From Anastatus disparis (taxonomy: Eukaryota > Arthropoda > Insecta > Hymenoptera > Eupelmidae): a stretch of 64,000 nucleotides of DNA. Below, one piece after another: positions 28,703-39,674 of this stretch. Under the pieces are notes generated by a model. That model was not told where the DNA came from and searched no databases. It was given only the letters and a program-made list of their open reading frames with translations. The stretch's first letter is position 1, and each line of letters begins with the position of its first letter. The translations under genes and the position numbers were made by a program. The DNA lies in the NCBI GenBank assembly GCA_017163975.1, contig JAFFSR010000018.1:310001-374000 (forward strand). The letters run 5' to 3'.

Positions 28703-29173
28703 ATGGAGTACTTGGTGGATATGCAAGGTTTCAAACAGTCTGGTGATGACTATATTCTCAAAGAGTTGGCTGTAATGCCGCTCAACGATAATACCGAACC
28801 TCTGGTACTCCTTTTCAACAAACCATATTCCTGGCGTAGACTTTCGGATGAGTACAAAGAGCAAAATACGTGGTTGAAATATTCTTACCGTGGTTCATCA
28901 TGGAACTCTGGTACCATTCCATATACTGACGTAGGCAATATTCTTAGAGAAACCTTACATGATGCGACCAAAATTTTTGTCGTGGGTAGTATAAGAAAAA
29001 AGTAGCTAGAAAGCTTCAAGTTTAAGGTATGCGACGTTACAGAAATGGGTTTTCCACCAACTGATAAAATAAAGCTTGTAACTGTTTGTCCAAATCACAA
29101 TGATACGTCCAAAGTTCGTTGCGCTCTGCACAATGTTAGACTTATGAAAAAACACTTTACTAAGAATAAATAA
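28703..29173 (+). pseudogene. VDxQGF-family protein, copy 3
   Basis: ATG at 28703 (MEYLVDMQGF), KELAVMPL, PYSW, YRGSSWNSGTIPY, FVVGSIRKK, then TAG at 29003-29005, then the tail in the same frame (CPNHNDTSK ... CALHNVRLM) to TAA at 29171-29173. It has the fewest lesions of the three. It differs from copy 2 at many positions, so the duplication is old and preceded the decay. Confidence 0.65.
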
Positions 29174-29218
29174 ATTTATGCTACCATAGGAAGTAAAAAG
29201 GAGAGATAATGCTTAATG

Positions 29219-29268
29219 GATGTATCTCACAGGTGGAGGGCGATGGTTGGAGCTCTCACCACTTCCTA
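29219..29268 (+). promoter_or_regulatory. Conserved promoter-like motif, copy 2
   Basis: GTATCTCACAGGTGGAGGGCG, then GGTTGGAGCTCTCACCACTTCC. Matches 17503-17560 (inverted) and 30037-30091. An A-rich start (CCTAAAAAC) takes the place of the TATA of copy 3. Confidence 0.55.
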
Positions 29269-29269
29269 A

Positions 29270-29640
29270 AAACGAAGTTTTTGTTTCATTTTATGTTATG
29301 AAGGATGAGATCTGCGCAGTAGTCACAGCTCAAACGCTACTTAACCCTTTCAGTCATGCAATTCAATTCACTTTTTTCGTGTGTATTTGTTTATAATAAT
29401 AATTAATAGTTATAAATTTATAAAATATCATCAGCATTATAAATAACAAGGCTATGTGTATCTGAAAATACAAAAAATCCAAGAATCAAGCATGATATTG
29501 CAAAAATATTAAGGTAAAAAAAAGAAAATTAGGTAGCCGATATATTGGCTTCTGTGACTGTAAGGGTTAAGAGAAATCCCGAACGAGCTCGAGTCATTCA
29601 TTTATCAGACTCTGCTAAGTAAACTTAAAATTCTTTATCA
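29270..29640. other. No gene seen
   Basis: Non-coding spacer between the motif and OB-like copy D. AT-rich, with a short TCAGACTC stretch before the next ORF but no clear TATA. Confidence 0.4.
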
Positions 29641-29647
29641 AAGAAAT

Positions 29648-29959
29648 ATGGATCTTGATAAATTCAACGAGGCAGCTCGTGGACGCGTCCATCGTGTTAT
29701 TGGGAATATATTCCCCTTGAAGAAAGATCAGACTTATTATGTGAGTGAGTTTAGACCAGTTAAAAGTAAGGATAAGTTTAGATTGATGGCAGTTTTAGAT
29801 CGTGAATGGCGCATTTTTATTCTATCTCGCGCATGCAGAGCCTTACAGGAGAATAAGGAGTTTTACTTCAAGTTGAAAGAGGCCATTAAAAATTACAAGT
29901 TGTTTGTGAAGTATTTAGATGATGACAACGGAAAAGGTCTCGAGTTCTCCTTAACATAA
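29648..29959 (+). CDS. Small OB-like accessory protein, copy D (intact)
   Basis: ATG at 29648, 103 residues, no lesion: the only undamaged member of the family here. Order: acidic/amphipathic start (MDLDKFNEAARG), FPLKKDQTYYVSEFRPVKSK, FRLMAVLDREWRIFILSRACRAL, a Lys/Glu helix (FYFKLKEAIKNYKLFVKYL), and a last strand ending KGLEFS. It aligns with copies A-C over the whole length. Predicted fold and nucleic-acid binding are inference; no known domain is claimed. Confidence 0.65.
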   Translation: MDLDKFNEAARGRVHRVIGNIFPLKKDQTYYVSEFRPVKSKDKFRLMAVLDREWRIFILSRACRALQENKEFYFKLKEAIKNYKLFVKYLDDDNGKGLEFSLT

Positions 29960-30036
29960 GGGCTTGGAAGTTAACGGAAAGGTATACAAGTCACGGGTGC
30001 ACTTCCCGGAGTAAGAGGTTCACGAGTGGCGATTCT

Positions 30037-30091
30037 TGGTTGTACCTCACAGATTAGGGCGAAGGTTGGGGCTTCCATCACTTCCTATAAA
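30037..30091 (+). promoter_or_regulatory. Conserved promoter-like motif, copy 3, with TATA
   Basis: GTACCTCACAGATTAGGGCG, then GGTTGGGGCTTCCATCACTTCC followed directly by TATAAAAA (30086-30093), and 40 nt later the ATG at 30126. The tie to a TATA box makes a promoter role the simplest reading of all three copies. Confidence 0.6.
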
Positions 30092-30125
30092 AAGCAAACA
30101 CATAGTGATTCACATTCATTTCATC

Positions 30126-30221
30126 ATGGCACAGACTCCAAGTCTTATCACTCAAAATTGTTTAGAGTACACTCCTCTTCTTCCACCTGATAAAAAGGTG
30201 AAGGATGAGAAAATAACATGA
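30126..30221 (+). CDS. Short unrecognised ORF, right end of the viral block
   Basis: Starts MAQTPSLITQNCLEYTPLLP after the motif/TATA promoter and ends with TGA after 31 codons; the same frame stays open a further 24 codons. Too short to assign. Probably the surviving start of a gene cut off by the foldback at 30300. Confidence 0.4.
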   Translation: MAQTPSLITQNCLEYTPLLPPDKKVKDEKIT

Positions 30222-30299
30222 AAAAAGTACTATGAAAAATATAAATTACAAATGCCATCTAAAGATATAAAATATAAAAAGCTATAAGTTTTTAACTAA

Positions 30300-30996
30300 C
30301 CAGGAGAGTGTCTGAGTTGTGGGTCACTGATCTTGATGAAACTTTGGGATAAGTATTAAGGTACCAAAATATGAGTGAAGCTACAGCGGTACGGTCCAAC
30401 GCTTCGAAAAACTGAAGTTATGGACGATTATAGTCATATCTTCAGAAAAATATGAAAAAAGAACTCCAAATTGAAGTATTAATAATTCTGTCTAGAAATG
30501 TCTTCATTAATGCACAAAAACTAAAATGAAAGCATAGAAAGCAAGCTTTAATTTGCTGGTTTTCGAATTAAAAAATAATAATTAGAACTAGAGTCATGCT
30601 TGTTTAAAGTTGAGCAGTAAGAGAGTACCAAAAATAGTTTACATTCTGAAGGATGGTGATTTTTAGTACTCTTTTGCTGCTTGACTTTAAACAAGCATAA
30701 CTTTAATTCTAATTATTATTTTTCAATTTGAAAACTAGCAAATTAGAGCTTGTTTTTTATGCTTTCATTTTAGTTGAAAGTGAATTTATTAAAGACATTT
30801 CTAGATAGAATTATTAACACTTCAATTTGTAGTTCTTTTTTCATATTTTTCTGAAAATATGACTATAATCGTCCATAACTTTAGTTTTTCGGAGCGTTAG
30901 ACCGTACCGCTGTAGCTCTACTCATATTTTGGTACCTAAATACTTATCCTAAAGTTTCATCAAGATCTGTGACCCGCAACTCAGATACTCTCCTGG
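30300..30996. mobile_element. Large foldback element
   Basis: Ends CCAGGAGAGTGTCTGAG and CTCAGATACTCTCCTGG, arms about 330 bp pairing nearly throughout, centre near 30640. Flanked by TAA on both sides. No ORF. It marks the right edge of recognisable viral sequence. Confidence 0.8.
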
Positions 30997-31033
30997 TAAG
31001 TAGATGAGAATGGGAACAGTGCTTGGAAGTCCT

Positions 31034-31110
31034 TTGACTGACTCCTGGACTTCCCTGAAAAATACCACGCCGATCCTAACTCACTGAGCTACAATCAGTT
31101 CCCCTACCAC
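31034..31110 (-). other. tRNA-like A box and hairpin, possible SINE
   Basis: Minus strand: TTGTAGCTCAGTGAGTTAGG closely resembles a tRNA D-arm/A box. Beyond it, GGAAGTCC at 31034 pairs with GGACTTCC at 31063. No B box or acceptor stem was found, so it may be a SINE head or a chance match. Confidence 0.35.
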
Positions 31111-31139
31111 GAAACCCTATATCGGGTCTAGCTCAGGTG

Positions 31140-31290
31140 ATACAGAAATACTTCCCCCACCAAAAACCCTAAGCCAGTTCTGTATCAATAATACAAAAAC
31201 GACTGTCACTTCCAAATCAAATGATACAGAAATGGCAGCCGCTTCTGTATCAGGTGATACATAACCGACTAAGCTTATCTACTGACATCT
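31140..31290. repeat. Repeat with TGATACAGAA/TTCTGTATCA boxes
   Basis: Four to five copies of TGATACAGAA or its complement in 150 bp. Flanks match, in inverse orientation, those of the 8300-8365 hairpin. The viral block lies between the two. Confidence 0.65.
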
Positions 31291-31790
31291 AAAACTTAAA
31301 AATTATTAATAACTAATTCCAATCTTAGATTCTAATTATTTTAAACAACCAGGGGACAGATAAGCATGTATCATTTGACGCCAGTTTTTGCTAGAAACAG
31401 TTTTGGTCTATTGCGTAGCATACGCGCCTTTCCTTTTGGGTGCACGGGTCCAACTCTCGGTCAGGACCACTTTTTTTTTACTTTTTTTATTATTTTAATA
31501 TTTTTAATCCCTTTTTTTAAAACTTTTCATATTTTCTATTTTTTTATTAATATTTAAATTAATTTCAATGAGTATATAATCTTTTTCTTAAATAAAAAGT
31601 TTTTAAAATGAATTATTTTTTAAACATAGCAATTGGAAATAATTATAAATAAATAATAGTGATCATAATTTTATAATACTATAGTTTAATTTATTGATAA
31701 CATATTATTTTATAAAATTTACATAATAAATAAATTAAATTATTCTATTAATTTATTTATGTTACAATTTATTTTATGTTAATTTATATA

Positions 31791-31796
<6 letters not shown>
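31291..31796. other. No gene seen
   Basis: AT-rich. A GC-richer patch at 31380-31470 ends in GGTCAGGACCAC but codes for nothing recognisable. Confidence 0.4.

Positions 31797-31856
<60 letters not shown>
31797..31856. repeat. (TA)n microsatellite
   Basis: About 30 TA units; the last TA serves as flank of the Tc1-like tip that follows. Confidence 0.95.
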
Positions 31857-31859
<3 letters not shown>

Positions 31860-32009
31860 TGCCGCTCAAAAGTTCGGAAACACTTTTATTGAAACCAGTC
31901 AAACTTTAAAAGGTCATAACTCTAAAATGGCTTGACCAATTCAAAAAATTAAAAGAGATTTGAGGCTGACAAGGTTTTTGACGATCCACACGGATCTCAC
32001 CATTTCCCC
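31857..32009 (+). mobile_element. Tip of a second Tc1/mariner-type element
   Basis: CAGTGCCGCTCAAAAGTTCGG after TA is a typical Tc1/mariner terminus, different from the CAGTACCGGG family. Only the end remains; the retroelement that follows replaces the rest. Confidence 0.6.
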
Positions 32010-35000
32010 ATCTCCATCCAAGTTAGTATAGATCAAGTCATCTACGCCAGAAAGTCATTCAAATTATATTCTAAAAAACAGATTGGCAAAAATGCAATGA
32101 TACGCTTGATCAACAATACTCTGAATTTCATTATAGTGACTACATCCATTCGTCACCCATTAACAAATATAATTTCTGGATTGAAAAGATCAAGCATGCT
32201 ATCACAAGTAACACACCTGCGAAGAGAAAAGTCGCCTTCTCCAGATTTCGTAACCCGGTCCCCTGATGGGATGCAGAGTGCGATAAACTTAAAAGACTAC
32301 GCAAAGCCGCATTTAAGAAGTGGGAATTTTCTGGTCTTGCCTCTGATCATCAAAGCTACCTAAAAGCTGATCATACTCTAAGGAAAACCTTCAAGAAGAA
32401 AAAAAAACAAAACTATAAACAATTCGCAGAAACCATTGATTTTCGGAAAAACGTCTCATACGTTTGGAACAAAACCAAAATTTTCAAAAACAAGTGGGTC
32501 AAAACACCCATAACTAGCCACGATAGGTCACTAGTGAAATCCCAAGCAGAGGTGGTAATGGACAAAATAGCCCCACAACTACAAGCCAATCATATTGAGC
32601 CTTCGATTCAATCGTTTAATAACAAAGACTCCTTCTTTGACGACCCTTTCGATTTTGCTGAATTCAATGCCGCCCTTGAATCTAGAAACAAATACTCCGG
32701 CTGCGGTCTGGACGGCATTGACTATTACACACTCACTAAGATTCCACTGAAGTATAAATTGGAATTGCTTGACATTTACAACCAGATGCAACAGGAAAAT
32801 ATCTACCAATCAAACTGGCAAGAATCCTTTGTACACTTCATCAGCAAACCAGACGGGTCAGGCCTACGACCTATAGCTATGACATCGTGTCTCTGTAAGA
32901 TATATGAGCTCATGGTAAAAAACAGATTACAATGGTTCTGCGAGCACAACAACATTCTTCGAGCATCAAACTCAGGCTTTCGAAAAGGTAGATCCTGCTA
33001 CGACAACTTAACAAACTTTCTTTTACATATCGACAACAACTTCAGTAAGAACTGGGATACACTTGCAGCATTTTTAGACGTTCAGGGAGCGTTCGACAAC
33101 GTCAACCCCCAGATTCTTTTTTGCCAACTAGAATTGATTGGATGTTCTCGCACAGTACTTTACTTCGTACAACATCTTATAATCAAGCGCTCAATCTACA
33201 CTGAATATAATCTAGATTATCCGCGTTATGCTTATAAAGGTGTACCTCAGGGTGGGGTACTCAGCCCCCTTCTTTATCTCATTTACGTTAAGGATATTCA
33301 TACATATTTCCCAATTTGCTGACAACATTCTCCTCTACACAAGTTCATCATCATTGGAAAAAAATGCTACACAACTTGAAAAGGCCACAGAAAACATACG
33401 CAATAAATTATTCGAATTTGATCTCACTTTAAGCGTTAAAAAGACTAAACTAGTCCATTTCAACAACAAAAATATACCACCTGGGGACACACACATCACC
33501 ATCAATAATGAAAACATTAAATTCACTGAATCCGCCAGATTTCTAGGAGTTATCTTCGACTTTCAACTCAAGTTTGAGCAACAGGTCAAGGCCATCGCCA
33601 TTAAGTGTCAAAGAGCTCATCGAATTCTTAAATACCTATGCGGAACGTGGTGGGGTTCTCATCCCCAAACTTTATTACTTCTTTACAAGAACTTCGTTCG
33701 AGCCACTATGGACTATGGATTATTTATTTATTATCCAAAATCAAAGGCTATGGCACAAACCATTGAAAAAATTCAGTATTCTTCTCTCAGGACCGTAATG
33801 GGATATCGTAAATCTACACCCAAAAACGTTATCTTAGCTGAAACCAAGCTCACCTCTATGAGGGATCGGGCCTTATATTCAGGCTGCAACTATGTCACCA
33901 AAGCTCTCTCCAATAGATCTAATCCTGCATCCAAAAACATAAATCTATATTACACAAAAAATAGAAAAAGTAAACGCAAAAAAATGAATTATCTCTCAAT
34001 GCATTTCCAAAGTTCTCACAGAAACCAACAAGACATTATATATGAGCCACCTCAATGAAATATATGCACATCCCTTCAAAGCTATGTACCATCAGCCAAA
34101 TACAGATTTTAGTCTTGGTAAATTAATTAAAAAAGTCAAAGATCCGGATCTGACACTCGACCTATACTACTCCGATGACTCAATTTGTAAAATTTTCACC
34201 GACGGCAGTAAAATTGCAGGCTCCAAATCTGTGGGTTCCGCCTGCATTACCGACGATGCTGGAAACAGTAATATAACAAGCTCTAACCTGCACACTTCAA
34301 TTTTTTCTGCCGAAGTAATCGCCATCAACACTGCGTTAGAATTTGCATCTCAATCCAAATATGATAAACATGTAATATTTTCCGACTCACTAAGCGTACT
34401 CTAAGCATTACAAAGCCATAAATCCACCACATTTAATCACCCTCTAATAGTTAAAGCAAAAAACAAAATATATCAAATAATGTCCAATAGTTCTCAAGAT
34501 CAACCGTTACAATTTGTTTGGATTCCAGCACATATAGGCATCCAAGGCAATGAAAAGGCCGATAAATTAGCTAAAATAGCCACGAGCAGATCATATGAAA
34601 ACAACGAAGTGCCCTATACAGACTTTAGACAAACATGAAAAAAATTTGCCTATGACAACACATGCAAATCTAACTTGGAAGATGGAATTTTAAAAGAAAT
34701 TAAATACTTCAATAACTTTAACAATAATTCCAAATATTCTTGGTTCAAAGATAAAAATCTTCCCAGGCACGCAATAGTAACCATAAATCGTTTTAGAGCT
34801 GATCATTACAGCTCTGCTTCAGCGATGGCCAGGAAAAATATCGTTTCCTCCCCAGCATGCACCTGCGGCCACGATTATCAAGATATAGAACACCTACTAT
34901 GGGAATGCCCGCTCTACAGGGATCAACGCTACGACATGTTTAAAAGTTTCAAAGACGCTAAAATTATTGTTAATTGTGATATGACTCATATTTTAAAGAA

Positions 35001-35224
35001 CTTAAATTTAAATATTATTAAAATAGTTATAAATTTTCTTAAAAAGTGTAACTTAAATCTTTAGTCATATATATGTAATCTTTAGTTATATATTTGTAAT
35101 CTTTAAGTAAAAAAATTTTTTGTAATATAAAATATATAACTGTATGTACGAATTGTATATGGCCGTATAGACCTTAACTAAAGGTCTGGGTACGCCTTTA
35201 TAATAAAAAAAAAAAAAAAAAAAA
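32010..35224 (+). mobile_element. I-clade non-LTR retrotransposon, 5' truncated
   Basis: The 3' portion of an I-type LINE: end of the endonuclease/linker, reverse transcriptase, RNase H, CCHC-like tail, a 3' UTR with a GACCTTAACTAAAGGTC hairpin (35170-35187) and a poly(A) of about 20 (35205-35224). The 5' limit is approximate. ORF1 and most of the endonuclease are absent. Confidence 0.85.
32230..35064 (+). pseudogene. I-clade ORF2: reverse transcriptase, RNase H, zinc tail
   Basis: Segments in order: the linker before RT (WWDAECDKLKRLRKAA region near 32265), RT with GLDGIDYYTL, GLRPIAMTSCLCKIYE, NSGFRKGRSCYDN, FLDVQGAFDNV and GVPQGGVLSPLLY. A frameshift near 33300 follows, then FADNILLY, where the usual second Asp of the catalytic pair is Asn. 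RNase H comes next with FTDGSKIAGS, FSAEVIAI and FSDSLSVL; stop at 34402. It continues with VWIPAHIGIQGNEKADKLAK, another stop near 34636, then CTCG ... HLLWECP. At least three lesions, so inactive. Confidence 0.9.
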
Positions 35225-35304
35225 GATTTTGAAAGAGCTTGATAAATAATATCGATTTATGTCAGGTGTATTGCCACTTTTTATCAAAGAAAATAATATT
35301 TTAA

Positions 35305-35704
35305 GAGTCAGCTGTATACCGACACAGTTACCTGTATTACCGAATCTATTTAAAATTTATTTTTTATAAAAACTAATAGCTTCAGGCAGAAATAAAGAGA
35401 TGGTTTCGATTCGTGTAATAGAAAGCAATATTTTCTCTGATAAGAATAATTTAATTCCACCGCTTTATTTTCAAGAAAAGTTGGAATAACTTGAAAATCC
35501 CATTATTTGACACTAATTTCTAATTTTTTAAGTTATTCCAACTTTTCTTAAAAACGAAGCAATAAAATTAATTCATACTAATCAAAGAAAATATTACATT
35601 TTATTAAACACATCGAAACCATCTCTTTATTTTTGCCTCTTGTTGCTAATTTTGGGAAAAAAGTCAATTTTTTAATTAGAAAAGGACAGAGATACAGCGG
35701 ACTC
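35305..35704. mobile_element. TTAA-flanked foldback MITE, distant member of the 16912 family
   Basis: TTAA at 35301-35304 and 35705-35708; ends GAGTCAGCTGTATACCG and CAGCGGACTC; arms pair over about 180 bp around GTTATTCCAACTTTTCTT. Shares TTAGAAAAGGACAGAGATA with the GAGGAGGTCG family. Confidence 0.75.
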
Positions 35705-35839
35705 TTAATGTATAAAAAAAAATTTTTCTTTTAATTTTTTTTTCAAATAATCATCTGTAACTTTTTGGCAAATCACTGGATCAAAAAAGTACGCGAAGCA
35801 TTTTAAATAAGAGCTAATCTCCTAAATGTTTATTGTTCA

Positions 35840-36378
35840 GCAACTTCCTCCTACATTTGGTATGTGCGGAGTTATAAACGTTCGAAAAATGTACGTAGAC
35901 TTTTTTTCTAAGGATTTATTTAAGTAAGGTGTATAGCTATTTATACAAGTGCTTTTTTATTGGTTGATTTAGTTTATTTTCTTCATCACTGTATTAATTT
36001 AACATTTTAGAAAATACAAACATTTTATACAGTTAACATAAATAATATATTCTACCGACTTATAACATTTTGTTTTAAATCAACAATGTCGTAATTAAAT
36101 TCTATTCAAATATTTTGATAATTAAATAAATTAATTTTTACATAACTTTTTTAGTTTAACACGTCAGAAACAATAAACAAATTTTGGACAAAGTAAATAT
36201 TTTTTTTAGAAATTTTTTTCAATAAATAATAATGTCATTATCATACCTTGAAACATAAATTTAATCATACTTCAAAATATAAACAAACACGATCACGCGG
36301 AGATGTCAAATGTTATGGTATAGTCAAAAGTATAAAAAAAACTGAAATTGGTCGGGAATTTTGTGTGTGTTTGTGCAC

Positions 36379-36442
<64 letters not shown>

Positions 36443-36578
36443 TTATATATTTTCGAAACATTAACGTTTGAATTTAAAGGTTTACATATAGATCTGTACT
36501 TGTAAAAGTATTTTTTGTCTACGCTCATTTTTCGAACGTTTATAACTCTGCACATACGAAACGTAGCAAAAAATTGCT
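35840..36578. mobile_element. Element with 60-bp inverted repeats
   Basis: CGGAGTTATAAACGTTCGAAAAATG on the left is mirrored at 36518-36578 on the right. The interior is AT-rich and contains a (TA)n run (36382-36434). No ORF. Confidence 0.6.
36382..36434. repeat. (TA)n microsatellite
   Basis: About 26 TA units. Confidence 0.95.
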
Positions 36579-36639
36579 ACATATCAAACTTTTAGGAAAT
36601 TTACTCTTCTTTAAAATGCTTTCTTTTATTTACTTAAAA

Positions 36640-37160
36640 TTAGTCATTTGTACATAATAATATAATAAAAGAAAATTCAACCGAGCGAAAATATATATTT
36701 TAAACTGTCATAACTCCTTATTGATGGTTCTGACGTACATGATCAAAAATTTATTTTAAAGTTCATGTAAAATGGAAGAAATTAAGCCCTCGAAAAGCAA
36801 TTTCTGAAGTGGCGAAAAATGAGTAATTTTAATTACTATGTAATACATATGAGAATCAATAGAAAACTTCAAAATTCAGGTCTGTAAATAATCATACTAA
36901 CTCTCCTCTTCATTTACAACAAGAAGTATTCTTATAAATTTCTCTCTAAAACATCAGGATTTTTAGAAAAAATACGATAAAGTTGGGACTTTTCCAAAAC
37001 TTTGGAAAAATTTTCAAATTTCAAGGATCTATAACTCTTGATCCTTCCAATCTGAATCCTTGAAAATTTTTGTATATATTTTGGGTAACAAAAAGAATAT
37101 ATTCTCAGAGTTCTAGCAATTTTTATTTTTTTGCTCTTCCAGTTGGTGTGAAATGTCCCA
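36640..37160. repeat. Single arm of the GGGACATTTCACACC foldback family
   Basis: Matches the right arm of the 61195-62217 element, from AAACTGTCATAACTCCTTATTGATGG to TTGGTGTGAAATGTCCC. Confidence 0.8.
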
Positions 37161-37164
37161 TATA

Positions 37165-38690
37165 TATATATCAATTTTAAATTACTAATAATTAATTCAA
37201 AACTCAAAAGTAACTATTTTAAAACGAAATATGGAAGATAAACATGTATCGTTTTATTCTTCAAATATCACGAATTAGAATATTAATTATTAGTAATTTT
37301 AAAGTGTTATATATTATATAGATATTTTTCTATATTTCATAATTTTTAATTTTAGTAACAGGAAAAGCCGCACGAAAAGAGATTAATAATCACATTTTCT
37401 GCGAAATATTGCCCTTGAATCGAGTAGGTGAATTATCAGTCTTAGTACCAAAAAAAAGACACTAAGCATCGCAAATTTATGCTCTTACTTCATAATATAA
37501 TAGTACCTACATTGGTCCCTAAAATTCAAGCTATAGTACTAACTAAAATTATATCGTCACTCTTTTTTCAAATACCTCAGTACATAAATTAGATATACTA
37601 GATTTAGAACCTGTTTTAACAATACTTTCCTCTCCCCGCGCAGTTGTTAGTTATAGTAAATGTCAAATACTGTTTTCGATGATTTCATGGTTCGTGATTG
37701 AAACACGTGATTAAAAAGAATGAATTCCTATCATATTTTTTCATTGATTCAAATGCAATTTAGCAGAACAAATTCTTAATTCATCATGATATAATTTGTA
37801 TTTAAACAATTTTAATGCACGTTATAACTTTAATCAATCTTTTTTATAAAAATATAAAAATTTAATTTAGTACAAAACTACAATATCAAAATTTATAAGT
37901 TGAGGCAACTCTTTTTTATTTTAAAATTGGCTAATTTATACATAATAATATAATATATGAAAATTCAACCGAGCGACGTTAGGAGCGAGGTATTTTTTGC
38001 TAGTGTAATATTAAGGTTACAACAAAACTCGTAGTTTTTGAATAATTTTAAAATTATATTTGTAAAATAACTATTGATCGCATATTTTCAGTTAACATTA
38101 ATAAATAATACGTTTGCTCTCATAGGTATCGGAAAGGAAAAAACAGTTACAAATTGATATTTAATATTCATTGCACGTGGCTTATCGCAATATAATAGTA
38201 TTTGGTTAGTAAGTAGCAGTATCATACTGTGTTGAAGCATTATTTGTATAAAAGACTTCTATTGAATGAGTGTGAGTCGTGGCAGCATGAGATAGGTACT
38301 GGCTGACTGACTGACTCAGCGGTCACCAAAAGTGATAGTACTCTTGTAGTTGGCAGAAAAACATTATTTAGTTGACACACATATTATAGGATGTTATAAT
38401 TGTTCAATAATAACAATAAATGACACCTCATATTCTTCTACTATGTAAATTTTTATTCTTAAGTTCATTTGATTTACATCTTGAGTATGCTATGCTTACT
38501 TGTTGCAATATAAGTAATATTACTATTATATTCATGTTTCTGGCTCAAATTAATTACCAACTTAGTACATATGTTTGCTTATTCTAATTTTTGATAATGT
38601 CTTGTGTTATAATAGTATATTCTATTTTATTGAAAATATTTACTGCTTATATTACTTTAACATCCATGAACTTACTGAATTTAATTTTAA
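37165..38690. other. No gene seen
   Basis: AT-rich. Around 37950 the string TGAAAATTCAACCGAGCGA repeats one at 36672, suggesting another small transposon end. Otherwise nothing recognisable. Confidence 0.4.
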
Positions 38691-38840
38691 TTATTGTTAA
38701 ATCATCTTGTTTAATCTAAATGAACTATTTGTAATTGTAATTCATCGTTGTATTATATTAATTGTGCGAAACAGGGTTTTCACCCTAAGGCCGAATAAAG
38801 TATGTCTATTTCTATGCCTACGTCTATGAGAAAAAAAAAA
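38691..38840 (+). mobile_element. 3' end of a non-LTR retroelement
   Basis: The hairpin-like CAGGGTTTTCACCCTAAGG, then AATAAA, then degenerate TCTATTTCTATGCC repeats and an A-run. This layout is common at Jockey/R1-type 3' ends. Only the tail is recognisable. Confidence 0.5.
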
Positions 38841-38849
38841 TATTCTCAT

Positions 38850-39674
38850 GCTAAATAAGCAGGTTCGAGTATCATGCACCGCGTTAAAATAGATTACATA
38901 ACAACTTTATTTTAATCCTTCAAAGAAGTGAAGTAAGAAAGCGCCCAAAGATAATACGAAACAATTTTAAAAAGGAGAACCAAAATTAAAACTACAGTCT
39001 CAGCAAAATACGGAGTGCTGTTCATTCTCATGGAAAACTATGATAGTGTCCATTGGTAATCTGAATCTAAGTGCAAGCTAATCTTAGGGCTTATGTATTC
39101 ATATTGATCTTTTATTTTTAAGATGTTGCAGTATTTATCATTCCATAAGCAATTAATTAACTAGGAATGAATTATCATTAAATCCCTATATTATTTAAAT
39201 ATATAAAAATAACTTCAATTTCCGATTCAAACTTTTAATATGAGTAGTTTATATACAAAACGTTTCGGTATTTGCTGAGCTGATTTTTATTCTTCTTTCT
39301 GTTAAATTAGTGTAAAAAGGAATAAAATTCAAGCATGCAACAGTATATTGTAAAAGTAATATTACATTTTCATATTGTTAAATTTTCTTTAGCGAAGTAA
39401 TAGGAATACTAATTTGTATCAAAATTTAGATAACAATAATAACAGAATATATACTATTCATTTAAAAAAATTTTTTAAATTGCTCTATAAAAAAAATTAC
39501 TCTGCAAATAACTTGCATACGAATTTTAGAGCAAATATAGCAAGTAGTTTACGTGTTACGAATGCTATATTCCATGAAATAATTAATAAGGAAATGTTAC
39601 TAATATACAAAGAATGCAATAAATACATGAATTGACGAGTTAAAATATAAAACGCTGACAAGCAGATCATTAAG
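38850..39674. other. No gene seen
   Basis: AT-rich; the 73-codon frame at 39414-39635 lacks protein-like composition. Confidence 0.4.

Noticed and set aside
31040..31110. Functional tRNA gene
   Set aside because: Only an A-box-like arm is present; no anticodon arm, T arm or acceptor stem.
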